A stretch of DNA of 38,929 nucleotides, from assembly GCA_947649935.1 (NCBI GenBank), contig CANSTR010000015.1, positions 1 to 38,929 on the forward strand. The letters are read 5' to 3'. Shown here piece by piece: positions 9,523 through 17,577 of this stretch. Made by a program: the position numbers and the translations under genes. How positions within the stretch are numbered: position 1 is the first letter of the stretch; every line of letters begins with the position of its first letter. The notes below the pieces were generated by a model. It saw only the letters and a list, made by a program, of their open reading frames with translations. It was not told where the DNA came from and searched no databases. The DNA is from an uncultured Clostridia bacterium (lineage in GTDB: Bacteria; Bacillota; Clostridia; TANB77; CAG-508).

Positions 9523-11451
9523 TTGAAAGGCATCAATAAACTCAAGCAAGGAATGGAATATGTATTAAGTTCAAGATGGTTTGCCCTACTAATCGGGCTT
9601 ATCATCTTGTTCAAAACGATATTTTTCTACGGAAATACAGTTTTCAAAAATGATACCATTTGGTTATGGTCCATCAGGCAAACCAGTTGCTTTATTTTGA
9701 TTCTTGTATTTCCCATTTTGTTATTTCCGAAATCAACTAGGCGTTTTGAAGTGGGAATCATTCTGGATTTTTTAATCAGCTTATTGCTTTTTGCAGATGA
9801 ACTTTATTATACATATGCCTCTAATATTTTATCTGTCATGCAAACAGGAAATATGCAGTACAAAGATGAAATTTTAGCAGCCATTCCCACATTGCTAGAC
9901 CAAAGCCACATTCTATACTTTTTGGATTTCATCATCATTGCCATTTTGCTAATGACGAAATTAGTCAGAATTCAGCAAACGCGCGATTTTAAATGGACGC
10001 CAGTTTTGCTTACTTTTGCAGGCATTGTGTTTTGTTGCAGTTCCTATCATTTGATTCCAGAATCGCTCGAATTGGTCAATGGCTATATTTACAGCAAATA
10101 TAATTCTGTTCGCTATGGCACCATTTATGGCTATCATTTTGTAGATGTAAAAAATGCTATCACGAATCATAAAAACGTCGCTTATGCAACCTATGATGAA
10201 ATGATGGAAGCCTACCAAGATTTGAAGAAGATGAAGCAAAATAAGGATAATTTAGTTCATTGGGATAGTGAAAAGTATACTGGAATCGCGAAAAACAAAA
10301 ATGTTTTTGTCGTGCAATTGGAATCGGTTCAGCAATTTGTCATTGATGCCAAAATCAATGACCAAGAAATTACGCCAAATTTAAACCGATTTTTTAACGA
10401 AAATATTTTTGTGACCAACATGCATGCATCCAGTTACACGACCACGGCGGACTCGGAGCACAGTTTTATCACATCCATTTATCCAAGTGAAAATGGCGAA
10501 GCATTTAGCAAATACTATTCTAATACGTATGATGACATTTTCAAACTTTACAAAAAAGCAGGCTACACCAATGTTTACGCACATGGAAATTACGATACAT
10601 TTTGGAATCGCAAAAATGTGTTTTCAAAATATGCGATAGACAATGTCTTTTTCATACATGATTTTCAAGACACATCCGAGTTAATCCGAACGTACTTGTC
10701 AGATGAATTGTTGTATCGACAAATTTTAGGAATGTTACCAGAAACGAATTCTCCGCTTTTTGTGGACATTGTGGCAGCATCTTCGCACAAACCATTTGAT
10801 TTGGCTGGGATACAAAATAAGGAAAATAAAGTAACGATTGATGTTGGAAAATACAAAGGAACTGTACTTGGTGATTATCTAGAAGCGATGAATTATGCAG
10901 ATTATACTTTTGGCATTTTTTTGCAGGAATTACAAGTCAAAGGTTTGTATGAAGATAGCGTCATTTTGGCATATGGCGACCATTATGGCATGACCATGTA
11001 TGATGAAGATTTGCTGGAGTTTTTGGGAGAAGACAAACAAAATTATAATGCAGCAAGAATGCAATTTGAATTTTCAAATGTTGCTTGTGGCATGAAAATT
11101 CCAGGTGTACAGAATGTCAAAATCGACGCTCCTGTCAGTAAAGTCGATATCAAGCCTACGCTTGCTCAAATTTGTGATTTAGACGATACGTTTTCGCTAG
11201 GAACCAGCATTTTTGAGCCAAAGCCATATGTGTGTGTCAACAACGGAAAAATCATCACACAACAATATTATTATGATGCAGAAAATTGGTTTGATTTGGC
11301 AACAGGCGAAAAATTGGATGAACAGAAATTGGATGAGAATTTGAGAAATACGTTGGATTTAGCAGTAGAATATGCGAACAAAGAAATTGGAATTTCGATG
11401 TCTGTTTTGACAGAAAATTTATTGAAAAATCATTTAGAAGGAGAGAATTGA
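9523..11451 (+). CDS. LTA synthase-like membrane sulfatase-fold phosphoglycerol transferase
   Basis: A 642-residue polytopic membrane protein with a large extracellular alkaline-phosphatase/sulfatase-fold domain, like LtaS and phosphoglycerol transferases that build lipoteichoic acid or modify glycans. About five hydrophobic segments occupy the first ~170 residues (ALLIGLIILFKTIFF, CFILILVFPILLF and others). Catalytic blocks are visible: FVVQLESVQ (metal-binding Glu), SYTTTADSEHS (candidate Thr nucleophile), AHGNYDTFWNR, and AYGDHYGM (Asp-His metal ligands). The TTG start lies just after the glucosaminidase stop, with AAAGGGA at a suitable distance; the alternative ATG is 10 codons in. Polymer identity cannot be read from the sequence. 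It is probably co-transcribed with its neighbours on both sides. Confidence 0.85.
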   Translation: MKGINKLKQGMEYVLSSRWFALLIGLIILFKTIFFYGNTVFKNDTIWLWSIRQTSCFILILVFPILLFPKSTRRFEVGIILDFLISLLLFADELYYTYASNILSVMQTGNMQYKDEILAAIPTLLDQSHILYFLDFIIIAILLMTKLVRIQQTRDFKWTPVLLTFAGIVFCCSSYHLIPESLELVNGYIYSKYNSVRYGTIYGYHFVDVKNAITNHKNVAYATYDEMMEAYQDLKKMKQNKDNLVHWDSEKYTGIAKNKNVFVVQLESVQQFVIDAKINDQEITPNLNRFFNENIFVTNMHASSYTTTADSEHSFITSIYPSENGEAFSKYYSNTYDDIFKLYKKAGYTNVYAHGNYDTFWNRKNVFSKYAIDNVFFIHDFQDTSELIRTYLSDELLYRQILGMLPETNSPLFVDIVAASSHKPFDLAGIQNKENKVTIDVGKYKGTVLGDYLEAMNYADYTFGIFLQELQVKGLYEDSVILAYGDHYGMTMYDEDLLEFLGEDKQNYNAARMQFEFSNVACGMKIPGVQNVKIDAPVSKVDIKPTLAQICDLDDTFSLGTSIFEPKPYVCVNNGKIITQQYYYDAENWFDLATGEKLDEQKLDENLRNTLDLAVEYANKEIGISMSVLTENLLKNHLEGEN

Positions 11452-11452
11452 A

Positions 11453-11893
11453 ATGAAATTAGTGATTCAAAGAGTGAAACAAGCAAAAGTAGAAGTTGAG
11501 GAAAAGTTGATTAGTGAAATTGGAAAGGGCTTTCTTGTTTTGATTGGTGTTACTCATACAGACACTAAAGAAACAGCAGATTATCTAGCCAAAAAGCTAT
11601 GCAATTTGCGCGTTTTTGAGGATGAAAATGAAAAAATGAATTTGGGGCTAAAAGACATACAAGGTCAATTGCTGTTGGTTTCGCAATTTACGTTATATGG
11701 AGATTGTGCAAGAGGAAATCGCCCGTCTTTCACCGAGGCAGCCAAGCCGGATTTTGCCAATGAATTGTATGAATATTTTTGTCAGCAATGTAAGCAAGAA
11801 TATGGCTTGAAAGTGCAAAAAGGAATTTTTGGTGCCAACATGCAAATCAGTCTTGTCAATGACGGACCAGTTACGATTTTATTAGAAAAGTAA
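11453..11893 (+). CDS. dtd: D-aminoacyl-tRNA deacylase
   Basis: Releases D-amino acids wrongly attached to tRNA; a cytoplasmic proofreading homodimer. The 146-residue length is typical. Family motifs are SQFTLYGD, GNRPSFTEAA and the C-terminal NDGPVTILLE, which contains the Gly-cis-Pro pair of the active site. It starts 1 nt after the stop of the membrane sulfatase gene, using AAGGAGAG inside that gene, so the two are coupled although functionally unrelated. The start is unambiguous. Confidence 0.96.
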   Translation: MKLVIQRVKQAKVEVEEKLISEIGKGFLVLIGVTHTDTKETADYLAKKLCNLRVFEDENEKMNLGLKDIQGQLLLVSQFTLYGDCARGNRPSFTEAAKPDFANELYEYFCQQCKQEYGLKVQKGIFGANMQISLVNDGPVTILLEK

Positions 11894-11908
11894 ATTTCTA
11901 AAAAAAAA

Positions 11909-11937
11909 TTGCAAAAAAGTATGGAAAAATTTATAAT
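11909..11937 (+). promoter_or_regulatory. Promoter of pyrH
   Basis: TTGCAA (11909-11914), 17 nt, consensus TATAAT (11932-11937), 46 nt before the pyrH start. Confidence 0.75.
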
Positions 11938-11983
11938 TTGTGATACAATATCATAAACTAAATAAAATAGAAGGAGAAGAAAC

Positions 11984-12688
11984 ATGTTAACGTATAAAAG
12001 AGTTTTACTAAAATTGAGTGGAGAAGCAATGGCAGGAGAATTGGGGCATGGGATTGACCCAGATGTAGTGGGAGCCATTTGTGACCAAATCAAAATTGCT
12101 CTAGACATGGGAGTGGAAATGTCTATCGTTGTTGGCGGAGGAAATTTCTGGAGAGGAGCCAGAAATGGGCACGCAATGGTCAGAACCACAGCAGACTATA
12201 TGGGAATGCTAGGAACAGCAATGAATGGTTTGGCATTACAAGACGCATTAGAAGCCAGAGGCATCAAAACGCGTCTACAAACAGCCATTGAAATGAGACA
12301 AATTGCAGAACCATATATTAAAAGAAAAGCATTGAAACATTTGGATAAAGGAAGAGTTGTAATTTTTGCTTGTGGAACGGGAAATCCATTTTTCTCAACT
12401 GATACAGCAGCCGCACTTCGAGCCGCCGAAACAGACTCAGAAGTGATTTTATTCGCCAAAACAATTGACGGAATTTATTCTGCTGACCCAAAAGTGGACT
12501 CAAATGCAGTCAAATATGATGAAATATCGTATATGGATATTTTAAACCAAGATTTAAAATTAATGGATGCCACAGCAACCTCACTTTGCATGGATAACCA
12601 CATTCCATTGCAGGTATTTGCAATCAGTGACCCAACCAATATTGTAAAAATCTTGCAAGGCGAAAAAATAGGAACCTTCGTGAAATAA
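11984..12688 (+). CDS. pyrH: UMP kinase
   Basis: Phosphorylates UMP to UDP; bacterial hexameric amino-acid-kinase-fold enzyme, essential for pyrimidine nucleotides and UDP-sugar precursors. The 234-residue length is normal. Visible motifs are the N-terminal [13 protein letters not shown], the [10 protein letters not shown] loop, [14 protein letters not shown] and DGIYSADP. A strong ribosome site (AGAAGGAGA) precedes ATG 11984. It heads the conserved pyrH-frr-uppS-cdsA-rseP cluster, but 196 nt of repeat-laden sequence now separates it from frr. Confidence 0.97.
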   Translation: MLTYKRVLLKLSGEAMAGELGHGIDPDVVGAICDQIKIALDMGVEMSIVVGGGNFWRGARNGHAMVRTTADYMGMLGTAMNGLALQDALEARGIKTRLQTAIEMRQIAEPYIKRKALKHLDKGRVVIFACGTGNPFFSTDTAAALRAAETDSEVILFAKTIDGIYSADPKVDSNAVKYDEISYMDILNQDLKLMDATATSLCMDNHIPLQVFAISDPTNIVKILQGEKIGTFVK

Positions 12689-12692
12689 AAAC

Positions 12693-12718
12693 GTAGGGGG
12701 CGATGCCCACATCGACCC
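12693..12718 (+). repeat. GTAGGGG palindromic repeat, copy 2
   Basis: GTAGGGGG head, arms CGATG/CATCG, tail ACCC; begins 4 nt after the pyrH stop. Confidence 0.7.
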
Positions 12719-12760
12719 AAAATTGCAAATATAAATTGATTAAAAGAAGATTAATGTTTC

Positions 12761-12784
12761 GTAGGGATACGGGGCACCGTGTCC
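12761..12784 (+). repeat. GTAGGG palindromic repeat, copy 3
   Basis: GTAGGGA head, stem GGATACGG/CCGTGTCC with one G-T pair, loop GGCA. Closest relative is the copy at 30053. Confidence 0.7.
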
Positions 12785-12800
12785 AAAAAACAAAATTGCA

Positions 12801-12870
12801 AGGCACCTGACAAAAATAAAAAAACAAAAACATTTTACCAAAACAAAAACGTCAGGCACCTGACAAAAAG
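12801..12870 (+). repeat. Direct repeat pair AGGCACCTGACAAAAA before frr
   Basis: The 16-nt sequence occurs at 12801-12816 and 12855-12870, separated by an A-rich stretch. The second copy completes a perfect palindrome, GTCAGG-CA-CCTGAC (12852-12865), ending 19 nt before the frr start and just before its ribosome site, so it could affect frr translation. Confidence 0.6.
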
Positions 12871-12884
12871 AAAGGAATAAAATT

Positions 12885-13427
12885 ATGAATGAATTAGAAA
12901 CAAAAATGCAAAAAACATTAGATAAATTACAAGAAAGTTTTTCAGAAGTGCGTGCTGGACGTGCAAATCCAGCCATTTTAAATAAAGTGTCAGTCGAATA
13001 TTATGGCGTACAAACACCGATTAGTCAAATGGCAGGAATTTCCGTTCCAGAAGCCAGAATGATTGTCATTCAACCATGGGATGTCAGCACTTTAAAAGAG
13101 ATCGAAAAAGCAATTTTGGCATCAGACATTGGCTTAAATCCAAACAATGATGGAAAAGTCATTCGCTTAAATTTTCCAGAATTGACGGAAGAAAGAAGAA
13201 AAGAATTGGTCAAAGACATTAAGAAAATGGCAGAAGAAACCAAAGTAAGCATTCGTAATATTCGTAGAGATGGCATGGAAAAAGTAAAAGCCGATTTGAA
13301 AAACGGTGACATCTCAGAAGACGAAAAAGCAAAATCAGAAGATGATATTCAAAAATTGACAGACAAATACGTCGGTCAAATTGACAAAACATTAGAAAAC
13401 AAAGAAAAAGAAATTTTGAACATCTAA
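12885..13427 (+). CDS. frr: Ribosome recycling factor
   Basis: Splits post-termination ribosomes together with EF-G. The 180-residue length is close to the usual 185. It contains the SEVRAGRANPAIL motif near residue 20, VIRLNFPELTEERRKELVK, the SIRNIRRDG motif and the helical C-terminus typical of the three-helix-bundle arm. ATG 12885 follows AAAGGA. Its place after pyrH and before uppS is the standard order; the repeat-filled gaps on each side are not. Confidence 0.96.
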   Translation: MNELETKMQKTLDKLQESFSEVRAGRANPAILNKVSVEYYGVQTPISQMAGISVPEARMIVIQPWDVSTLKEIEKAILASDIGLNPNNDGKVIRLNFPELTEERRKELVKDIKKMAEETKVSIRNIRRDGMEKVKADLKNGDISEDEKAKSEDDIQKLTDKYVGQIDKTLENKEKEILNI

Positions 13428-13434
13428 CGTAAAT

Positions 13435-13580
13435 GTAGGGGCGATTATCAATCGCCCGCGGGTTGTTAAATATATGGATGTTGCAATATGACGATGTTGC
13501 AATATGATGATGTTAAAATATATTGATGTCATAATATGGAATTTCGCAATAGATAGCGGGCGACTGCTAGTCGCCCCTAC
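13435..13580. mobile_element. MITE-like composite: inverted pair of GTAGGGG palindromes around a tandem-repeat core
   Basis: The left end (13435-13459) reads GTAGGGG with stem CGATT/AATCG and tail CCCGC. The right end (13556-13580) is the same kind of unit inverted, starting GCGGGCGACT and ending CGCCCCTAC. The ends are therefore terminal inverted repeats of one 146-bp block, but their inner stems differ (GATT/AATC against GACT/AGTC). The core is AT-rich and contains four 16-bp tandem units. There is no coding capacity and no obvious target-site duplication. It fills most of the frr-uppS gap. Confidence 0.65.
13477..13540 (+). repeat. Four tandem 16-bp repeats
   Basis: Units at 13477, 13493, 13509 and 13525 each begin GATGT. 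The first two differ only in the last base (GATGTTGCAATATGAC/T); the last two are diverged. They lie inside the inverted-pair element. Confidence 0.8.
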
Positions 13581-13615
13581 ATAATTTTTATGTGAATATG
13601 GAAAGGAAACAAATC

Positions 13616-14323
13616 ATGGAAAATGAAAATCTACCAAAACATATCGGATTCATCATGGATGGAAATCGACGTTGGGCACGAGAAAAAAAATTGCCATTGA
13701 AAATGGGGCACAAAACAGGTGCAGATACGTTAGAGAAAATTGCAAAACATGCCAATAAAATGGGAATTCAATATATGACTGTATTTGCTTTTTCAACCGA
13801 AAATTGGAAAAGAAGTGAAGAAGAAGTCGGCGTTTTGATGATGCTTTTGCAAGAATATATTGAAAAATTTACGAAGACAGCTGATTTGGAAAATATTAAA
13901 GTAAACGTGATTGGAGATATTGCAGGATTATCAGAAAAATTGCAAAAATCCATTGGCAATTGCGTCAAAAGAACCGAAAATAACACAGGACTTACGTTGA
14001 ATATTGCTTTTAATTATGGTGGAAGAGCAGAAATTATCAAAGCAACCAAGGAAATTGCTGAAGAAGTAAAAGCAGGAAAAATTTCGTCAGATGACATCAC
14101 TGAAGAAATGATTGGAACACATTTGTATACAGCCAATATGCCAGACCCAGATTTGGTCATTCGTACCAGTGGAGAAATGCGCACCAGCGGATTTTTAATG
14201 TGGCAATTAGTTTATACAGAATTTTTATTTTTGGAAAAATATTGGCCAGATTTCTCAGAAGAAGATTTCGATTCAGCAATCGAAGAATACCAAAAAAGAA
14301 ATCGAAGATTTGGCGGAAAATAA
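13616..14323 (+). CDS. uppS: Isoprenyl (undecaprenyl) diphosphate synthase, cis-prenyltransferase
   Basis: Condenses isopentenyl diphosphate in cis to make the C55 carrier lipid for peptidoglycan and teichoic acid. Motifs: HIGFIMDGNRRWA (catalytic Asp about residue 15), FSTENWKRS, GGRAEI and the C-terminal IRTSGEMRTSGFLMWQ block. In that last block the usual Ser-Asn-Phe is Ser-Gly-Phe, a noticeable deviation. ATG 13616 is preferred because GAAAGGA lies 8 nt upstream; GTG 13592 and ATG 13598 lack a good site. It is followed at 24 nt by cdsA. Confidence 0.93.
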   Translation: MENENLPKHIGFIMDGNRRWAREKKLPLKMGHKTGADTLEKIAKHANKMGIQYMTVFAFSTENWKRSEEEVGVLMMLLQEYIEKFTKTADLENIKVNVIGDIAGLSEKLQKSIGNCVKRTENNTGLTLNIAFNYGGRAEIIKATKEIAEEVKAGKISSDDITEEMIGTHLYTANMPDPDLVIRTSGEMRTSGFLMWQLVYTEFLFLEKYWPDFSEEDFDSAIEEYQKRNRRFGGK

Positions 14324-14347
14324 TCAAAAGAAAAGGAAACGTAAATT

Positions 14348-15163
14348 ATGAATGTAAAAAGAGTTGTGACAGCATTGGTTGGTTTACCAGTTGTATTGTT
14401 GTTGATTGTATTGGGAAATGAATCTGTGATAGATGCTGTGATTGCCGTAATTGCGGCCATTGCCATGCAGGAATATGCAAAATGCATCCAAAGTGAAGCA
14501 AAATTTATCGAATGGGTTGGTTATTTATCAGCCATTTCCATCGCATTTATGCATATAGTTCCAACCGAAGTTTTAAATACAATCATCACATTAGGTGTTC
14601 CGATTGTATTATTTTTACTATTTTTAACAGCCATTGTCACCAATCTAAAATTTAATTTTAAAGATGTTGCATTTTCTTTTGCAGGAATCTTGTATGTCAT
14701 TGGATTTCTGGGCTTTTTGCCAATTTTATATGGGGTCAAAAACGGAATTACTGGCAAATTTTTAATTTGGTTTGTGCTTATTGCAGCATGGGGAACAGAT
14801 GCACCAGCCTATATTGTTGGTAAAAATTTTGGAAAGCATAAATTTAGCAATGTTAGCCAAAATAAAACGATAGAAGGTTGTGTTGGCGGCGTGATAGGAA
14901 GCGTTTTGATAGCGCTTATTTGTGCATTTGTTATGAATACGTATTTTGATACAGAAATTGCGTATTTCACAATTGCTATTTTAACAGCTGTTTTAAGTGT
15001 GATTGGTCAAGTGGGAGATTTTTCAGCATCTGTTATCAAAAGATATTTTTCCATCAAAGATTTTAGCGAATTATTTCCAGGGCATGGTGGCATGCTAGAT
15101 CGAATTGATAGTGTCATGTTCATTAGCCCTTTTGCCTATTTTTTATTGACGATGTTTTTATAG
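14348..15163 (+). CDS. cdsA: Phosphatidate cytidylyltransferase
   Basis: Makes CDP-diacylglycerol from phosphatidic acid and CTP, the branch point of phospholipid synthesis. It is an integral membrane protein of 271 residues with about seven or eight hydrophobic segments. The C-terminal family signature is complete: SVIKRYFSIKDFSELFPGHG followed by GMLDRIDS. The stop codon overlaps the AGGAGG ribosome site of rseP, so translation is tightly linked. In many Firmicutes dxr lies between these two genes; here there are only 10 nt. Confidence 0.95.
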   Translation: MNVKRVVTALVGLPVVLLLIVLGNESVIDAVIAVIAAIAMQEYAKCIQSEAKFIEWVGYLSAISIAFMHIVPTEVLNTIITLGVPIVLFLLFLTAIVTNLKFNFKDVAFSFAGILYVIGFLGFLPILYGVKNGITGKFLIWFVLIAAWGTDAPAYIVGKNFGKHKFSNVSQNKTIEGCVGGVIGSVLIALICAFVMNTYFDTEIAYFTIAILTAVLSVIGQVGDFSASVIKRYFSIKDFSELFPGHGGMLDRIDSVMFISPFAYFLLTMFL

Positions 15164-15173
15164 GAGGTCAGTT

Positions 15174-16190
15174 TTGCATATTATCATTGGTATCATAAAA
15201 GTAGTATTTTTGTTAGGATTTCTTGTGTTGATCCATGAGGGAGGACATTTTTTAGTTGCAAAATTATGCAAAGTAAAAGTAAGAGAATTTTCCATCGGAT
15301 TTGGACCCAAATTCTTTTCCAAACAAGGTAAAGAAACAAAATATTCCCTAAGAGCCATCCCGTTTGGTGGCTATGTTGATATGCTTGGAGAAGCGGAAGC
15401 TAGTTGCGAACAAGGTTCTTTTAGCAATGCAAAAGTAGGACACAGAATTGCGATTGTAGCAGCAGGCGCCATTGTCAATATTATTTTTGGAATTTTAGTT
15501 TATTTTTTGTTGATGACAGGTTCTGGAGTCAATCGTTCTACTGTCATTCAAAGTTTAATTCCAGAATATATTTCAGAAAATACGGTATTGCAACCAGGTG
15601 ACAAAATTTTAGAAATCAATGGCAAAAAGACAAGAATCAAATCAGAAGTTGATGAAATTTTGTTGCAGTCAAATGGTGAAACATTAGATATATTAGTCAA
15701 TAGAAATGGCGAAAATCTTTCTTTAAAAGTTATGCCAATTCCAATGGAATACGCTGGAATCACGCGCTACATTTTAGGCGTAGAAGTGGCGCAAGCCGAG
15801 AAAAATTTTGCCAATAATTTGTATTATGGAAGTTGGGAAACCATAGCATTTATTGGTTCAATCGGTGACAGTTTGAAGTTGTTAATTTCAGGAAATGTAA
15901 GTTTAAACCAAATGACAGGACCAGTTGGCATTTCTGGAATGGTGGTGCAAACAAGCGGAATGTATGAATTCGTGTATTTGTTAGCTGTCATTTCATTATC
16001 GCTAGGTGTGACAAATCTTTTGCCAATCCCAGCATTGGATGGTGGCAAAATTTTGTTGCTCATCATTGAGGCAATTCGAAAGAAAAAGTTAGATGAAGAG
16101 CTAGAAATTAAGATACAATCCATTGGATTTACATTTTTGATTTTGTTATCTTTGTATATATCGTTTCATGATGTAGCAAGATTATTTTAA
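15174..16190 (+). CDS. rseP: RIP metalloprotease, site-2 protease family
   Basis: A 338-residue intramembrane zinc protease that cleaves membrane-bound anti-sigma factors or signal-peptide remnants. HEGGH (21-25) in the first membrane helix provides zinc ligands, the NLLPIPALDGGKI motif near 275-287 supplies the third, and a PDZ domain lies at about 110-190. Start is TTG at 15174 with AGGAGG ending 5 nt before it. The family name RseP/RasP is sound, but the substrate is unknown; no anti-sigma or sigma gene is adjacent. Confidence 0.93.
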   Translation: MHIIIGIIKVVFLLGFLVLIHEGGHFLVAKLCKVKVREFSIGFGPKFFSKQGKETKYSLRAIPFGGYVDMLGEAEASCEQGSFSNAKVGHRIAIVAAGAIVNIIFGILVYFLLMTGSGVNRSTVIQSLIPEYISENTVLQPGDKILEINGKKTRIKSEVDEILLQSNGETLDILVNRNGENLSLKVMPIPMEYAGITRYILGVEVAQAEKNFANNLYYGSWETIAFIGSIGDSLKLLISGNVSLNQMTGPVGISGMVVQTSGMYEFVYLLAVISLSLGVTNLLPIPALDGGKILLLIIEAIRKKKLDEELEIKIQSIGFTFLILLSLYISFHDVARLF

Positions 16191-16204
16191 AAGGGGAATG
16201 TTGT

Positions 16205-16759
16205 ATGAGATGTAAAATGTGTGGAGCAGAACTGAAAAAAGAGGGAGATATTTGCAAAAATTGCTATGATAAATATATCGAACAAGAAACCTTAAAATTG
16301 GACAATGAGCAAGAAATTTTTCGCATCAAACGAAAATATTCTCCCAAATTTAATCTTCTAAAAAATGGTGAATTAATGGTGTTTGAAATCATCATTATTT
16401 TGGCCGCATTAAGTTATTATAGTCTTCCTGTCGCAATTTTGATTATTTTATTGTGTGCGATTGTTTTTGGTATGTGGATGTTCTTTAACAAAAGACGAGC
16501 CATGGGAACGCAAACTATTTTTTATGAAACAAAATTGAAATATCAAGCCCAATATTTATTTGTCAATCATGAAGAAATTGTTCCCTACAACGAAATCAAA
16601 GACATGGCATATTTTCAATCTCGTTCACAAAAAATCTGTAAAATTGGAGACATTCGATTTTACACGAAAGGTTTCCTAAGTGGGCTAACCATTAACGATA
16701 TTCCAGAAATTGAAGAAAATTTTAATAAAATGCGAGATATTATTAATAGCACGAGATAG
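16205..16759 (+). CDS. Zinc-ribbon membrane protein of unknown function
   Basis: I do not recognise a named family. The 184-residue protein starts with a zinc ribbon (CKMCG and CKNCY within residues 3-20), then a charged linker, two adjacent membrane helices (about 57-95: VFEIIIILAALSYYSLPVAI and ILLCAIVFGMWMFF), and a ~80-residue cytoplasmic C-terminal domain rich in beta strands that resembles a bacterial PH-like domain (YNEIKDMAYFQSRSQKI, IGDIRFYTKG). It lies 14 nt after rseP and 17 nt before the hydrolase gene, so it is part of the same transcript. The fold of the tail is inferred from pattern only. Confidence 0.75.
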   Translation: MRCKMCGAELKKEGDICKNCYDKYIEQETLKLDNEQEIFRIKRKYSPKFNLLKNGELMVFEIIIILAALSYYSLPVAILIILLCAIVFGMWMFFNKRRAMGTQTIFYETKLKYQAQYLFVNHEEIVPYNEIKDMAYFQSRSQKICKIGDIRFYTKGFLSGLTINDIPEIEENFNKMRDIINSTR

Positions 16760-16776
16760 AAAGTGGAGGAAGTAGA

Positions 16777-17328
16777 ATGAACAATTATTTTATCATTCAT
16801 GGTTCCTATGGAAATCCCTATAAAAATTGGATTCCTTGGCTAAAAAAAGAGTTGGGTAAAAGAAAGTTAAATTGTCTGGTGTCAAATTTTCCTTCACCGT
16901 ATCTGCAAAATTATGAGAGTTGGAGCAAAATTTTGCAAGCCTATTTAGAAATTGGTTATACTACAGAAGAAACAATATTTATCACACATAGTCTTGGTGG
17001 CATTTTTATAGCCAAATTTTTAATCGAAAATCATGTAAAAATAAAAAAACTAATTACAGTTGCAGGATTTAATCAAATCAAATTTGATGAAGACAATTCT
17101 TTGTATGATTCTTTTTATATGGAAAATCAAGAATTAGAAAAACTAAAAGAAAATTGTTTAGAGAGAATTTGCTTCTATTCTGATAATGACCCATATGTTC
17201 CAAAACAAGAGGCAGAGAATTTTGCAGGATACATAAAAGCAGAAAAAGTGTTGATTCAAAATGCAGGGCATTTTAATGAGAAATATGGATACAAAGAATT
17301 TAAAGAAATATTACAATACATCAAATAA
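16777..17328 (+). CDS. Alpha/beta hydrolase, RBBP9/YdeN family
   Basis: A 183-residue serine hydrolase of the small RBBP9/YdeN type. The N-terminal HGSYGNPYKNWIPWLK gives the oxyanion region, THSLGG holds the nucleophile Ser (about 72), SDNDPYVP supplies the Asp, and AGHFNEKYGY the His. Substrate is unknown; no signal peptide, so cytoplasmic. The ribosome site GTGGAGG precedes the ATG. It ends the run of closely spaced genes from uppS; a promoter lies between it and polC. Confidence 0.85.
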   Translation: MNNYFIIHGSYGNPYKNWIPWLKKELGKRKLNCLVSNFPSPYLQNYESWSKILQAYLEIGYTTEETIFITHSLGGIFIAKFLIENHVKIKKLITVAGFNQIKFDEDNSLYDSFYMENQELEKLKENCLERICFYSDNDPYVPKQEAENFAGYIKAEKVLIQNAGHFNEKYGYKEFKEILQYIK

Positions 17329-17349
17329 AATATATGCGTAGGAACACAT

Positions 17350-17374
17350 GTAGGGGCGATTATCAATCGCCCGC
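17350..17374 (+). repeat. GTAGGGG palindromic repeat, copy 6
   Basis: Identical over all 25 bases to the left end of the 13435 element. Begins 22 nt after the hydrolase stop. Confidence 0.85.
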
Positions 17375-17438
17375 ATCTAACACCTAATAAAAACACCCAA
17401 AACCCAGTATTCCCAATCAAGAGCACAAAATCAAGATT

Positions 17439-17475
17439 TTGTCAAGTTGACATTTGAACAAAATTATGCTATAAT
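17439..17475 (+). promoter_or_regulatory. polC promoter, dyad-35 module copy A
   Basis: The palindrome TGTCAA-G-TTGACA (17440-17452) covers the -35 box TTGACA (17447-17452); 17 nt later comes TATAAT (17470-17475). The same arrangement recurs at 22506 and 30120. It lies about 100 nt before polC, with a GTAGGGG palindrome in the leader. Confidence 0.75.
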
Positions 17476-17495
17476 AAAAGGTTAGGATAAAATAG

Positions 17496-17521
17496 GTAGG
17501 GGTCGATGACCACATCGACTC
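17496..17521 (+). repeat. GTAGGGG palindromic repeat, copy 7, in the polC leader
   Basis: Stem GGGTCGATG/CATCGACTC with one G-T pair, loop ACCA. It would lie about 15 nt from the expected 5' end of the polC mRNA. Confidence 0.75.
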
Positions 17522-17577
17522 TATGGAAATAAACATGAATTATCAACAATCAAAAGAAAGGATGTAAAACAGAAACC

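Noticed and set aside
13477..13540. Possible CRISPR-like array
   Set aside because: The 16-bp units are contiguous with no spacers, and there are no cas genes.
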